A stretch of DNA of 64,000 nucleotides from Paenibacillus macerans (GCF_023715465.1 NZ_JAMBOE010000003.1:496001-560000), one strand, 5' to 3'; positions 8,689 through 18,163 are shown, counted from the first letter of the stretch. Notes: generated from the letters alone by a model not told the origin. A program made the numbers and translations.

Positions 8689-10472
8689 TCAGATATGGTA
8701 TTCCATCTCTTTCGCAGTTCATGAACTGCAAATTTGGGCTTTCTTTCACGCGTAAAGATCCCTTTCTTGTTTCCTTGCACCCGTCTGACTCCCTGGCTTG
8801 TATTAAAATCAGCAAAGACCCAAACATGTTCTCCTATAAAATTGTCGAATTCATCAAAAACCTCATGATTCATACGCAAGTACTCCACTTGAAACTCTTC
8901 AGTGAACATAACAGGATCAACTTCGTGGAACCCGGCAATTGTATCGGCACCAAATTCCGCCATTATGATTGGCTTTCCCGGACATCGCTTATTCCAGCCT
9001 TCTAATTCCTCTCGAAGATGAATTTTTGCAATTTCTAACTCACCAACATCGTAATACCATCCGTAATATCGGTTCAGAGCCAGAACGTCCACTAGATCCG
9101 CAATTTTGCAATTTTTAGGGGTGGATTTTATCATCGTCGTGATTGTAACCGGTCTTTTTTGGGGATCACAGTCTTTGGTCAACTCCACCAGCGGCTTGAA
9201 GTATTCGTATGCTCCTTCCTCTTCCGCCCCTGGTTCGTTTGCCACACACCACATAACTACACACGCATGATTCTTATCCCGTGCCACCAGTTCTCGAATG
9301 ACCTCATGATGAGCCTCGTGTGTTTTGATTCTTTCCCAAGTTGTGCTGCTATTCCCACTGCCCACACCCGTGAATGCATTGAAGTTTAAGTTTAAGCCAA
9401 CGGCCGGCACTTCATCGATAACGACAAAACCTTCACGATCAGCCAGACGCATGAGTTCCTCCGAGTATGGATAATGTGATGTCCGAAAAGAGTTGGCACC
9501 CATCCACCTCATTAAATGAAGGTCCATAACATTTACAGATTCGTTGAACCCTCTTCCGTTAATGGGGAAATCCTCGTGTTTTCCGAATCCTTTAAAATAA
9601 AATGGCTTATTATTAATCATGAATTTGCCGTCTTTCACTTCTACAGTTCTTACACCGAAAGGCTGTTCATACACATCAACGACTTCTCCGCCCTTCAATA
9701 GTTCTACTTTTAAAGTGTAAAGATAAGCATTCAACGGCTCCCACAACTTGGCATTCTGGATGCTAAAAGTACCTTTCAAGCCAGCTTCTTGTGCGACAAC
9801 AAAATCGGATTCGTCGATAATACTTACTCTCGCTTGGGCATCACCGACAATATCCAACTTGTATGTTATAATCCCAGAAAAGTTTGCATAGTCAGTAATC
9901 ATTGAAATATCGTTTACATACGTTTGCGGAGTGGTGTAAATCTTGACTGGCCGATGGATTCCCGAATAGTTAAAAAAATCGAAATTCGGGGTGTTTTGAA
10001 TAATTTTCCCATGCCCATCGATTTCCTTTTCGGTATAATGTCCGACAGGTAGGGTGGAATGGTTTACAATATTGTTCACCGCGACGGTCAACCGGTTATT
10101 TCCATTTTGTAAAAACCGATTGATTTCGGCTTCGAACGGGGTGAACCCACCTTTGTGCTCCATAACCAGTTCCCCGTTCACATAAACCATTGCTTCATGT
10201 GTAGCTGAGCCGAGCCGCAAGACAAGGCGCTGGGATCGAAGCAGACTGGGAACTGCAAACACCCTTTCATACCACACCCAGCCGATATGGTTCCGGATAT
10301 CAGAAGTGACGCCTATGTCGTTATAGGAAGAAGGCACCGCCATCGGTATAGTGTCAGTCAGTTTCCTTGAATACCACTCATCGGCAAAGCCGTTTCCAGA
10401 GTCAAGTTTAAAATTCCAAACACCATTCAAGTCCAGTATTGCACGTGTTTCCGTTATAATAGGATATAACAT
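8670..10472 (-). CDS. uidA: GH2 beta-glucuronidase
   Basis: 600 residues, close to the 603 of E. coli UidA. Domain order is the jelly-roll (1-180), immunoglobulin-like sandwich (about 181-275) and TIM barrel. Acid/base Glu413 (WCVANEPG) and nucleophile Glu506 (IIMAEFGAD) are present, and so is the Asn-x-Lys pair (N568, K570 in QGNKKGIF) that recognises the glucuronate carboxylate, which separates glucuronidases from beta-galactosidases. No signal peptide. It would release glucuronate from imported oligosaccharides and so feed the uxu/kdg genes at 30077-35909. It follows the GH106-like gene by 68 bases on the same strand; the start at 10472 has AAAGGGG upstream. Confidence 0.93.
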   Translation of the reverse strand: MLYPIITETRAILDLNGVWNFKLDSGNGFADEWYSRKLTDTIPMAVPSSYNDIGVTSDIRNHIGWVWYERVFAVPSLLRSQRLVLRLGSATHEAMVYVNGELVMEHKGGFTPFEAEINRFLQNGNNRLTVAVNNIVNHSTLPVGHYTEKEIDGHGKIIQNTPNFDFFNYSGIHRPVKIYTTPQTYVNDISMITDYANFSGIITYKLDIVGDAQARVSIIDESDFVVAQEAGLKGTFSIQNAKLWEPLNAYLYTLKVELLKGGEVVDVYEQPFGVRTVEVKDGKFMINNKPFYFKGFGKHEDFPINGRGFNESVNVMDLHLMRWMGANSFRTSHYPYSEELMRLADREGFVVIDEVPAVGLNLNFNAFTGVGSGNSSTTWERIKTHEAHHEVIRELVARDKNHACVVMWCVANEPGAEEEGAYEYFKPLVELTKDCDPQKRPVTITTMIKSTPKNCKIADLVDVLALNRYYGWYYDVGELEIAKIHLREELEGWNKRCPGKPIIMAEFGADTIAGFHEVDPVMFTEEFQVEYLRMNHEVFDEFDNFIGEHVWVFADFNTSQGVRRVQGNKKGIFTRERKPKFAVHELRKRWNTISDFGYKR

Positions 10473-10540
10473 TCATTCGGCCCCTTTATGATGTTTTTTA
10501 ATCATCCATACCCTTTGAGTCCAGTAACTCAATAAATTGA

Positions 10541-13210
10541 CTATCTTCGATTCTCGGACATGAACATACTTTTCACCTTGACGGGCCCGATGAGCCCGCT
10601 TGGTTCCTGCTGCGCAAAGGCCGACAAGAAGTCACGCTGATCCTTCACCAACGTATTCGTAACTTCAATGACAAGCTTATTTCTGCCCTTCTTTATAAGG
10701 CCATTGATCTCCACCCGGTATGGAGGACTGATGCGTACCCCTGCTTGCTCACCGTTCAACCACACCTCTGCCGTTTCGTAAACCTCACCCAAATCCAGCA
10801 GAACATGGTTTACGGATTCATCCCATTCAAACTCCGTTTCATAACGGAAGGTACCTGAAAATCGGGGTAAATGATCAGGTCCGCTCATATTCGTCAGAGC
10901 CGTCAGTTCTCCCCACTTCTTGAAATGAGGATAAGTTTCAGAATCAGCGGTGGAAACCGTCCATTCGCCCTGAAGCTCAAGCTCCGCCGAAGCGGTATGC
11001 CTAGGGAGTGCAGCATAGCCTTCCAGATCAGGTCCATGGAGCAGGACGATAGACTCGTACGGATGAAGGACGAGTTGCACTGCTTTCGCTCCGTTCTCCA
11101 TACTTACATTTAAATCAATCAACCGATTCAGGAACGCATCATATGCATAAACATCACCTTGAACAGGTAAAATTATCCTCGTGGATAGGGTTTGCTGCGG
11201 GTGTTCGTTAAAGAACATAAACACATCCAATTCATCATGACAGTAGTGATAATTCCGCAGGTACGGCTCGTATTTGTCTACTCTAACATCGTAATATCCT
11301 TCTGCAATAAGGTCTTGCGCCAGCTGGTCTAAGGCTGCATGCTTCACATTCCGGTGATCGGCTAGACATGACAGTTCGCTAGAAATATCACTCCCCTCAC
11401 TAGATCGTAAAGGCAGCCCGTCAACAAAGCGAACGGCCAGTCCTTGTTCGGCAAACTCCGCCAAACGCCGAACCATCGCCGCCGGAAGCGCTTCTGCATA
11501 GGGCACGATCAGACATTCGTAATCCTCGCGATTTACGGTCAGCTTGCTGTCTTTCACGCTAGCCGTTTCCAAAAGAACATCGACGGGCAGAACGTCGCAG
11601 TCGATCTGATGCTGCATCAATTTTTTCACAGGCTTGTGAAAATACATTGCTTCCCCGGACCATTCGGCTTCAGCGTGATATAGAACGGCTGCTGTCGCCA
11701 CGTGCCTTCCGCCTGAAATCAGGTGACTGATCCGATTCATATATCGATTTAAATGCTTATAGTAGCGGTACTGCGGATTTTTCCCTCCCGCATACATATG
11801 CGGCGGACAATCCGGATCCGGAAAAGCTTTCTGGGTAAAGGCATGCGGGACAAAATAATTGACGCCGCGAACGAGCATGTGGTCTGTGAGCCATTTCATC
11901 AGCTTTAACCCTTCCGCCCAGCCATACGCCCCATACACTTCGCACATCGTCCTTCCTTGTTTTTTCGGATCGATGTGCCCAAGAGACACACCAAGCTTGG
12001 CGAGGCCATAGTGGAAAAATTCACTATCCGTCTCCCCCGTCGGCTTGCGGAAAGGCAATTCATCGAAGCCGGGGACGATCTGCCACAGCACCACATCGAT
12101 GCCCGACATGTCTTGTCCCCAAAGCGAGCGGAAGAAATGTCCGGTGCCGGAACCAAGCCGGGCATGGACGTTGTTGTCTTCAAGAACATGCCCGATGTAT
12201 TCTACCCCGCGGGCTCTGCACCATGTTCCGATTTGGTTGCAGAAGTTTTCCGCATAAAGCTTGCTGACATTATCCATATAGGCGTACCGCACGATATTCG
12301 ACTGTTCTCCAGCATCCTGCCAAAGAAGATATAGACATTTACGGTAATCCTCACCCAGCGCCTGTTCAAGCAGGGTCGGCATCTCTTGGCTCCAGGGGAG
12401 CGGCACTCCCTGTTTTCCAGGCTTCGAATCGAAATCAAAGGTTACAGGGTCATTATAAAATCCAGGCTCATCCGAGAAAAACCCGGCAATTGTCTTTCCG
12501 AAATCTTCCTGATACCGTTCGTAAAAAGCTTCATACACCGTATCAAGCAAAATACGCACCGATTCCCGGTCCAATGGGTTCAGATAATCTTCCTGAGCCT
12601 TACTACCGCCATCCTTATTCTCCGAAATAATAAATATTCGCCAATACCCTCCGGGGATATCCCAATAAAGGATACCGTCATGCACAAGGTCAGTTAAATC
12701 GACACAGTCACCCAGCAATGCTCCATCAGATGGATCGCGGCGGACCGCGACCACTGAAACCAGCTTATTTTTGCCGCTCGCGTGTTGGGGCTGCGAGATC
12801 GTTGGCCGAAGCCCGCACATTAATAAAGTATCCACTAACAGTGACGTACCCTGGGCAGGACCGATGGTATCGATATAACGTTCACCCAAAAACATGCGAT
12901 GAAGCTCCGCGGGAGCCTCCTTCACTTTGCCTCCCGCATGTCCCGTTGGAAAATGATCGTCATCGAGAATCCATACCTTTATGCCCCGATTCCGAGCTTC
13001 CTCCATAATAATGTCCATATCCTTCCACCATTTCGGTCCAAGAAAATCCGGATGAGGCCGGGACTCCACGCAAACAGCGCCGATTCCGGCTTCATGAACA
13101 CGGGCCATCTCTTCCCGAATCGCCTGTTCCTCCTCGCCATGCTGCCAGAGAAATGGAAGAATATAATTTTGTTCTCGGTTCTCAAGCACTTCTTGTAGAC
13201 GTTTGTTCAT
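10541..13210 (-). CDS. large glycoside hydrolase, GH106-like (possible alpha-L-rhamnosidase)
   Basis: 889 residues from ATG 13210, preceded by CAGGGGG; a TTG six codons upstream is the alternative. The N-terminal part looks like a TIM barrel (EEMARVHEAGIGAVCVESRP, then VWILDDDHFPTGHAGG) and has acidic motifs such as GFFSDEPGFYNDP and YIGHVLEDN that could hold the active site. A glutamine-amidotransferase-like middle region (about 560-640) and a C-terminal GH2-type sugar-binding sandwich (LDLGEVYETAEVWLNGEQAG) follow. This domain order is that of GH106-like proteins, but the assignment is from memory of the family and is not secure. No signal peptide. It is the first hydrolase after the transporter genes. 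Confidence 0.6.
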   Translation of the reverse strand: MNKRLQEVLENREQNYILPFLWQHGEEEQAIREEMARVHEAGIGAVCVESRPHPDFLGPKWWKDMDIIMEEARNRGIKVWILDDDHFPTGHAGGKVKEAPAELHRMFLGERYIDTIGPAQGTSLLVDTLLMCGLRPTISQPQHASGKNKLVSVVAVRRDPSDGALLGDCVDLTDLVHDGILYWDIPGGYWRIFIISENKDGGSKAQEDYLNPLDRESVRILLDTVYEAFYERYQEDFGKTIAGFFSDEPGFYNDPVTFDFDSKPGKQGVPLPWSQEMPTLLEQALGEDYRKCLYLLWQDAGEQSNIVRYAYMDNVSKLYAENFCNQIGTWCRARGVEYIGHVLEDNNVHARLGSGTGHFFRSLWGQDMSGIDVVLWQIVPGFDELPFRKPTGETDSEFFHYGLAKLGVSLGHIDPKKQGRTMCEVYGAYGWAEGLKLMKWLTDHMLVRGVNYFVPHAFTQKAFPDPDCPPHMYAGGKNPQYRYYKHLNRYMNRISHLISGGRHVATAAVLYHAEAEWSGEAMYFHKPVKKLMQHQIDCDVLPVDVLLETASVKDSKLTVNREDYECLIVPYAEALPAAMVRRLAEFAEQGLAVRFVDGLPLRSSEGSDISSELSCLADHRNVKHAALDQLAQDLIAEGYYDVRVDKYEPYLRNYHYCHDELDVFMFFNEHPQQTLSTRIILPVQGDVYAYDAFLNRLIDLNVSMENGAKAVQLVLHPYESIVLLHGPDLEGYAALPRHTASAELELQGEWTVSTADSETYPHFKKWGELTALTNMSGPDHLPRFSGTFRYETEFEWDESVNHVLLDLGEVYETAEVWLNGEQAGVRISPPYRVEINGLIKKGRNKLVIEVTNTLVKDQRDFLSAFAQQEPSGLIGPVKVKSMFMSENRR

Positions 13211-13270
13211 AATAGCCCCCTGATTCAACTTAGTTTCAACCCTTTCAGATGCCGCAGCTTAGATGGAAAT

Positions 13271-13303
13271 ATCCGCCCGACTTCAAATGAATGCCGGGCG
13301 GAT
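13271..13303 (-). other. intercistronic hairpin between transporter and hydrolase genes
   Basis: A perfect 9-base stem (ATCCGCCCG/CGGGCGGAT) with a 15-base loop lies 17 bases after the stop codon of the binding-protein gene. No T-run follows on the transcribed strand, so it is more likely an mRNA-stabilising or processing hairpin that raises binding-protein levels over the downstream hydrolases than a full terminator. Confidence 0.6.
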
Positions 13304-13319
13304 CATCATGATAAAAAAT

Positions 13320-14903
13320 TTATTTCTTCAGTTTCGCGTACCATTCTCTAGCACGCTTTGTCACTTCTTCGCCGCCCGATTGATACCACTTATCGACGAA
13401 TTCGTCGAACTTGCTGATCGGATATTGGCCAATGATAATCTTGGTAGCGTATTCCACGTACAGCGTTCGGTTGTTAATGTCAGGGTAGCCGTCGTATACG
13501 CTGGCCGGCATGCCGTCACCGGCGATGATTTTGGCATATTTCTGAGCCTCCTGCATATTCCGGTTCACTTGATCAATGGCCCACATTCTATCTTCCGAAG
13601 CGGTACTCTTGTTCAGATCGATCATGAAATCAAGGGTGGATATTTTGGCATACGGATCGAGAATCAGGTTCTCCTGTGTACTCTTGTCATCCGGAAGTCT
13701 GGTTGCTTGTCCGTCCTTGATCGTATGGTGCATTCCTTCCACACCAAGGTACAGATCCTTCCAATTTTTCTTATCATACATATTGTTCAACAGCTTCATG
13801 GTGGCCATCAGCTTCTTCTCATCTTTGTTGTTCTTGACCACCCAGGCCGGCGGCGTAAATCTCTTCCACGTATAAAAGCCCTTATAGCCTTCGACTTCCG
13901 GCACAGGGAGTACTGAAAATTCAGCCTTCACGCCGGTGTTCTTATATAAATTTTCCAGAGGCAAATAGCCTGACTCTACCCAGTGGAAGTAGTTCCCTAC
14001 CTTATCCGAATGAATCTTGCCGTCCCATTTATCCTTGGTGTTCAACAACGACTCCTTATCAATTAATCCTTCCTTGTAAAGCTTGGATAGGAACTCCAAA
14101 GCCGCTTTCATATTCGGAGTCACCGCGGAATAAGTCAGCTCGCCGTCGTAAATGTCCCAGTCCGGATAACCTTCGAACATAGCCACCCCGTACATGGCGA
14201 ACAAATGATCCATCCAGCGGGCTTGCTCCCGGCCGCCTGTCGGAAGCTCATCCTTCTGTCCATTGCCGTTCGGATCCTGGTCACGGAACGCCTCCAGAAC
14301 CTTGACGTATTCGTCTTGAGTCTTCGGCATCTGCAGCCCCAACTTGTCGAGCCAATCCTGGCGGATCAGACCGGCATATCTCCCGTAATCCACCAAACCA
14401 GGAATATAATAGATTCTCCCTTGACCGGTAGGATCGTTGGCCTTAACAATATCCCACATATCCTGCGGAATGGCATTCCACAAATTCGGCGCATACTTCG
14501 GCAACATTTCCGTCAAATCCACAATGGCGCCATTTTTGGCTAGGCTGTCTTCAATGCCTTCCTTGGGCAAGAAAAGGTCCGGCATTTCTCCAGCGGCGAT
14601 TTTCAGGTTCAACTGATTCAGGTAGTTGGTGCCCCCGTTCCATTCCACATACGGATGAATGACGCCGACGCCAAGCTTTTCTTTATAAAATTCATACAGC
14701 TTGCTGCCTTTCGTGATCGGTTTATATCCGATGTTGGTACCCCACACTTCAATATCGACAACTTCATCCCCGCTGGAGGCCTGGTTCTGGTTCGCAGCCG
14801 CTGAACCTTCAGAAGCGTTTTTGTTTCCGCCGCAACCCGTTAATACAGTGGTTATTGCAAGGATGCTTGTCGCCAGCAATAGGCTGAACTTTTTAAGTTT
14901 CAT
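13320..14903 (-). CDS. sugar ABC transporter solute-binding lipoprotein (LipO/YtcQ type)
   Basis: 527 residues with a signal peptide and lipobox (VLTGCGG), followed by a Ser/Ala/Asn-rich linker and a family 1 binding-protein fold (LNLKIAAGEMPDLFLP, GRIYYIPGL, DPNGNGQKDELPT). The DPNGNGQKD loop resembles a calcium-binding motif found in this group. It is third in the operon, 18 bases after the second permease. As in other LplABC-type systems no ATPase gene is present; a shared MsmX-type ATPase elsewhere in the genome is the usual partner. It would capture oligosaccharides for the five downstream hydrolases. Confidence 0.9.
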   Translation of the reverse strand: MKLKKFSLLLATSILAITTVLTGCGGNKNASEGSAAANQNQASSGDEVVDIEVWGTNIGYKPITKGSKLYEFYKEKLGVGVIHPYVEWNGGTNYLNQLNLKIAAGEMPDLFLPKEGIEDSLAKNGAIVDLTEMLPKYAPNLWNAIPQDMWDIVKANDPTGQGRIYYIPGLVDYGRYAGLIRQDWLDKLGLQMPKTQDEYVKVLEAFRDQDPNGNGQKDELPTGGREQARWMDHLFAMYGVAMFEGYPDWDIYDGELTYSAVTPNMKAALEFLSKLYKEGLIDKESLLNTKDKWDGKIHSDKVGNYFHWVESGYLPLENLYKNTGVKAEFSVLPVPEVEGYKGFYTWKRFTPPAWVVKNNKDEKKLMATMKLLNNMYDKKNWKDLYLGVEGMHHTIKDGQATRLPDDKSTQENLILDPYAKISTLDFMIDLNKSTASEDRMWAIDQVNRNMQEAQKYAKIIAGDGMPASVYDGYPDINNRTLYVEYATKIIIGQYPISKFDEFVDKWYQSGGEEVTKRAREWYAKLKK

Positions 14904-14921
14904 ACTGTTTCCCCCTTTTAA

Positions 14922-15791
14922 TTACCCTTTTACGGAGCCGATCATGGCTCCTTTAACGAAATATTTCTGCAGGAAAGGATACACCAGAATGATCGGGATG
15001 ATCGCAAAGATCACGGTCGCCGCTCTTAAGGTCCGCTCGTTATAGTTAAGATCAGCCGTGGTCGGGGCACCGGCCATAATCACGTTGCCGTCGGTGATGA
15101 ACTGCCGGATCTTAATTTGCAGCGGAAACCAGTCCGGATTCTGCAAGAAGAAAAGCGGATGCTGGAACTGATTCCATAACACCACACCGTAGAATAAAGC
15201 GAGGGTCGCCAGTACAGCCTTGGATAGCGGAAGCACGAATTGGAACAGCATCCGGAAATATCCGCAGCCCTCAAGAAAGGCGGCCTCCTCCAATTCCTTG
15301 GAGAATTGCTTGAAGAAGGTCCTCATGATGATTAAATTGAACGGATTCAGAATATGCGGCAGGATCAGGACCAACGGATTATCATAAAGGCCAACGCCGC
15401 GGACCGTCAGGAAATAAGGCACAATCGGCGCTTTAAAGATCATGGCAATCACAACTAACACCATAATGACGGAACCCCAGCGGAACTCGGGCTTCGACAG
15501 CGGGTAGGCGAACAAGGCGGTCATCAGGAGCGCCAACACCGTACCGATTAACGTCGTACCGAGCGTCAGGAAAAACGATTTCCATAAGTCGGGACGATCA
15601 ATAATGTATTTCCATGAGTCTAACGTAAATTGCTTCGGCCATAACGTTACCAGGTTCATGTCTACAGCGCTTTTGGAACTAAACGAGGTGGCGATCACGG
15701 ACAGAAGAGGTATGATCGCTATGATGGAAAACAGGATGAGGAAGACGGTGATTACCGTAACGAATACTTTTTCCCCTCTCGATTCAAGCAT
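14922..15791 (-). CDS. sugar ABC permease (LplC/YtcP type)
   Basis: 289 residues with six predicted membrane spans, the EAA loop (EEAAFLEGCGYFRMLFQFVLPLS) that contacts the ATPase, and the family ending (YPFLQKYFVKGAMIGSVKG). This is the second integral component of a carbohydrate importer. The gene begins two bases after the end of the first permease gene and is followed by the binding-protein gene, so all three should be made together. Substrate is inferred from the downstream hydrolases: oligosaccharides with galactose, xylose or arabinose, and glucuronate. Confidence 0.9.
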   Translation of the reverse strand: MLESRGEKVFVTVITVFLILFSIIAIIPLLSVIATSFSSKSAVDMNLVTLWPKQFTLDSWKYIIDRPDLWKSFFLTLGTTLIGTVLALLMTALFAYPLSKPEFRWGSVIMVLVVIAMIFKAPIVPYFLTVRGVGLYDNPLVLILPHILNPFNLIIMRTFFKQFSKELEEAAFLEGCGYFRMLFQFVLPLSKAVLATLALFYGVVLWNQFQHPLFFLQNPDWFPLQIKIRQFITDGNVIMAGAPTTADLNYNERTLRAATVIFAIIPIILVYPFLQKYFVKGAMIGSVKG

Positions 15792-15793
15792 AC

Positions 15794-16699
15794 CTACCAG
15801 AGCCCCCCATCCGACACTTTTTGCGACAGCTTATTGAAGGTGTACACCATAACAAATCCTATTACCGATTGAAACAGCCCTACCGCCGTAGCAAAACTGT
15901 ACTGTGCTTGCTGAATGCCCGTCCGAAATACGTACGTATCCAGAATATCTCCTACGTTGTATGTCATCGGAGTGAGCAGATTATACACTTGATCAAAGCC
16001 AAGATCCAGGAAATTGCCTATTTCGAGCAAAAACAGCACCAGTATGGTAGGTAAAAGAAGCGGAAAGGTAATGTGGCGGATTTGCCTAAACTTGGAGGCA
16101 CCGTCGATCATCGCCGATTCATAGAGCTGCGGGTCGATCGCGCTGATGGCGGCCATATACACCACGGTTCCCCATCCGGCATCCCTCCATATCGAAGCAA
16201 GCACATAAACAGGCCGAAAGTATGCGCTTTCTTGCATGGCCAACACCGGTTCATGACCAAACCACCCGATGATAATGTTGAACAAACCGCTTATCGCAAA
16301 GAAATCGAAGAGAATACCGCCCACGATAACCCAGGACAAAAAGTGCGGAATGTACAAAGCGGTCTGGATTCCTTTCTTCAGTGCCGATTTTCGAATCTCG
16401 TTGATCATCAGCGCCAGCAAAACGGGCACCGGAAAAATCAATACGAGCTTGAAAAATCCCAGCATCAGGGTATTGCCGAACACTCGGGCAAAATCCGGAT
16501 GGTGAAGCAGCGTGTTAAAATGTTTTAGGCCTACCCAAGGACTATCAATGAAACCCCGGAAAACCGAATAATCCTTGAAGGCGATTACAGAACCGGCCAG
16601 CGGAATGAATTTAAATACGATCAAAAAAACGATTCCCGGAATCGCCATCACATACAGCGGCCAATATACCTTCATCCGGTGTAATGCAACTGCTTTCAA
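15794..16699 (-). CDS. sugar ABC permease (LplB/YteP type), first gene of the glycan operon
   Basis: 301 residues, six spans, with the EAA loop (YESAMIDGASKFRQIRHITFPLL) and the N-terminal signature MAIPGIVFLIVFKFIPL. The start is TTG at 16699, preceded at good distance by GGGGGG; an ATG eight codons inside is the alternative. It heads the minus-strand operon that runs to 2883. The promoter just upstream shares its operator, -35/-10 spacing and CRE with the promoter of the two-component genes at 22178-24034, which suggests that this system activates it. Confidence 0.9.
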   Translation of the reverse strand: MKAVALHRMKVYWPLYVMAIPGIVFLIVFKFIPLAGSVIAFKDYSVFRGFIDSPWVGLKHFNTLLHHPDFARVFGNTLMLGFFKLVLIFPVPVLLALMINEIRKSALKKGIQTALYIPHFLSWVIVGGILFDFFAISGLFNIIIGWFGHEPVLAMQESAYFRPVYVLASIWRDAGWGTVVYMAAISAIDPQLYESAMIDGASKFRQIRHITFPLLLPTILVLFLLEIGNFLDLGFDQVYNLLTPMTYNVGDILDTYVFRTGIQQAQYSFATAVGLFQSVIGFVMVYTFNKLSQKVSDGGLW

Positions 16700-16726
16700 T
16701 TGTTTCCCCCCTTGATATCTGGTTGT

Positions 16727-16809
16727 TGAATTCGCTTACATCTTTACTATACAATCGGGGGCAACCATCGCCAATCGGTCGTTTTTAAGTTCCTACCCGG
16801 TCATTTTTT
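16727..16809 (-). promoter_or_regulatory. promoter of the glycan operon: operator, -35/-10 and CRE
   Basis: Reading on the minus strand: a 26-28 base operator at 16782-16809 (AAAAATGACC GGGTA GGAACTTAAAA), seven bases, a weak -35 TTGGCG (16774-16769), a 17-base spacer, -10 TATAGT (16751-16746), then a sequence that fits the CRE consensus WTGNAANCGNWNNCW at every position (16741-16727). A poor -35 with an operator immediately upstream fits an activator; a CRE over the start site fits CcpA repression. The same layout recurs at 16877-16959 and 24049-24131. Confidence 0.75.
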
Positions 16810-16876
16810 AGGATAGCTACGAATCTCCTTAATACCTGCCTAATAATGAAGTTACAAGGGTCTTTGATATAACCTT

Positions 16877-16959
16877 AAAAATGACCCGGTGGAAACATAA
16901 AAATGACCCACTGAGTGGTTTTTAAGTGGGACGTAGAGTGTATTTTGTAAGCGCATACA
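16877..16959 (+). promoter_or_regulatory. divergent copy of the same operator/promoter/CRE module
   Basis: On the plus strand: operator copy 16877-16902 (four mismatches in 26 bases to the minus-strand copy), seven bases, -35 CTGAGT (16911-16916), 17 bases, -10 TAGAGT (16934-16939), then a perfect CRE at 16945-16959. A partial extra operator half (AAAAATGACCCAC, 16899-16911) overlaps. It drives the truncated gene at 17005. Confidence 0.65.
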
Positions 16960-17004
16960 AAATTGGACTTACTTTTCAACTCACTCCTAGTAAAGGAGAC
17001 CCGA

Positions 17005-17274
17005 TTGACGGCGCAAAATTCCTTCTCATTCCGCATTCTTACTTCTTCAGCTAGGATAAATCCCTCTCTCATACTCATGTCTTACCTATTGTCATCAGGG
17101 AAAGTACTTATTTCGTATAAGACCAAAGAGGATTTGAATATAACCGATTATTATAACCTGGCTGTTCTCAACGATGACGGAACGAATTTCAAGAGGATAT
17201 TCTCCGGAGTCATACCGCAAAAACCAAAAGCAAACGGTATTCGGTATATGCCATTCCAGTGCAAGCCCACTTAG
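17005..17274 (+). pseudogene. N-terminal fragment of an exported-sugar-utilisation type protein (PD40/beta-propeller-like)
   Basis: A TTG at 17005 follows AAAGGAGA at proper distance and opens 89 codons. The stretch SSGKVLISYKTKEDL, then TDYYNLAVLNDDGTNFKRI and IPQKPKANGIRYMPFQ looks like the beginning of a much longer beta-propeller (PD40/TolB-like) protein that accompanies glycan-degradation genes in Paenibacillus; this is recalled, not searched. The frame then ends abruptly (CKPT, stop), so most of the protein is missing. It has its own copy of the shared promoter module. The break point near 17265 is also the edge of the inserted block with the ars genes. Confidence 0.5.
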
Positions 17275-17345
17275 AAGATAATATGACAACAACTGTATCA
17301 TGCTTCTTTCTTACCTTTACGCTATCAGTTGTTTTCAGGCAGTTA

Positions 17346-17380
17346 AAAGCAGCCGAGTAATCGGCTGCTTTCATCTTTCT
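17346..17380. terminator. Rho-independent terminator
   Basis: Stem AAAGCAGCCGA/TCGGCTGCTTT with a GTAA loop, followed by CATCTTTCTT on the plus strand. It could serve both the truncated plus-strand gene and the small minus-strand gene at 17398. Confidence 0.8.
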
Positions 17381-17397
17381 TCCTCTAATTTCAGTTT

Positions 17398-17592
17398 TTA
17401 GCCGAGTAACCTCAAGAGCAGAATTATCTCTGCCAATCGGATGATGAGTCGTCTCCTGCGCCCTCTAATAATGGTGCTTAGAATAAGAAAGTCTGTGCCA
17501 ACCGACAAGATAGTGCCAGTAAAAATGCCGCTGGTAGTTGTAACCTGTACTCTCTTTCCCCGTAATAATTTAGCTTGTCTGCGAAACGTCAT
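17398..17592 (-). CDS. small Sm/SH3-like protein (DUF2642-like)
   Basis: 64 residues, MTFRRQAKLLRGKRVQV at the start. The pattern LRGKRVQVTTTSGIFTGTI followed by VGTDFLIL is that of small LSm/SH3-fold proteins of Bacilli (DUF2642 and relatives), several of which are sporulation-associated. The C-terminus is a basic patch (RGRRRRLIIRL) and a hydrophobic tail. AGAGGGGG precedes the ATG. It is a single gene between two terminators' worth of spacer; its exact role is unknown. Confidence 0.65.
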   Translation of the reverse strand: MTFRRQAKLLRGKRVQVTTTSGIFTGTILSVGTDFLILSTIIRGRRRRLIIRLAEIILLLRLLG

Positions 17593-17619
17593 GGTCGTTA
17601 ATCCCCCTCTCTTAATTGA

Positions 17620-18027
17620 TTAAGACACGTAATAGATTATTCCTGATCGTAAGAGTTTGAAAGGTATAGCTGCGGAGAAAGTAAAGCGCAATGCTTTTTT
17701 AGCCCAAACTTTTTGTTCCACGTTCTCATAAAATCCAATTCCGTAACTGATGCATTTTTGAGCAAAATACCATCGGGCAAATAGGCGATGCACCAACACC
17801 GCAGATATAAAGCCAATGAAAGCTCCAGCCGCAACATCGGATGGATAATGAACGCCTGTCCAAATCCTCGAGACTACGATGCCTGCTGCTAACATTAGCC
17901 AGATGAAGCCATCTTTCCTACGAAAAAGCCAGATTGTAGAAGCGATAACAAAAGCCACGGTTACGTGTTCACTTGGGGAAGACGCATTTGCCGGATGATT
18001 GATTAATTGAATGACGTTATAGGTCAC
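17620..18027 (-). pseudogene. N-terminally truncated PAP2 phosphatase (BcrC/undecaprenyl-diphosphatase type)
   Basis: 135 codons readable from GTG 18027. Phosphatase motifs 2 and 3 are present (SSPSEHVTVAF and SRIWTGVHYPSD), and the sequence before them, HPFVTYNVIQLINHP, aligns with the RPFV.YN region of BcrC. The upstream part with motif 1 (KX6RP) and about 60 residues of membrane segments is missing: an in-frame TAA lies just upstream and no continuation is visible in the 130 bases before arsR. No ribosome binding site precedes the GTG. Without motif 1 the enzyme should be inactive, so this is a remnant. Confidence 0.7.
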
Positions 18028-18089
18028 AAAGGGATGAATTTAATCGGATCTGTTATGAGATCAGCTCCTTGCAAATCGAAAATAAGCAC

Positions 18090-18118
18090 TTGATTATATA
18101 ATTGTTCGATTATATAAT
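18090..18118 (+). promoter_or_regulatory. arsR promoter with overlapping ArsR operator
   Basis: TTGATT (18090-18095), 17 bases, TATAAT (18113-18118). The perfect palindrome ATTATATAA-N8-TTATATAAT (18093-18118) spans the whole promoter, as expected for an arsenic-released ArsR repressor site. Confidence 0.8.
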
Positions 18119-18163
18119 GAGTCTGACTAAAGTATGCCGTTTGTTACGAAAGGAGGCGAGAGG

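Noticed and set aside
16875..16932. Repeated AAAAATGACCCxxT and TTTTTAAGTGG as ends of an IS21-type element
   Set aside because: The words resemble IS21-family termini, but no istA/istB remnant is present and the copies at 16782 and 24106 lie at fixed distance from -35, -10 and CRE elements. A shared operator explains them better.
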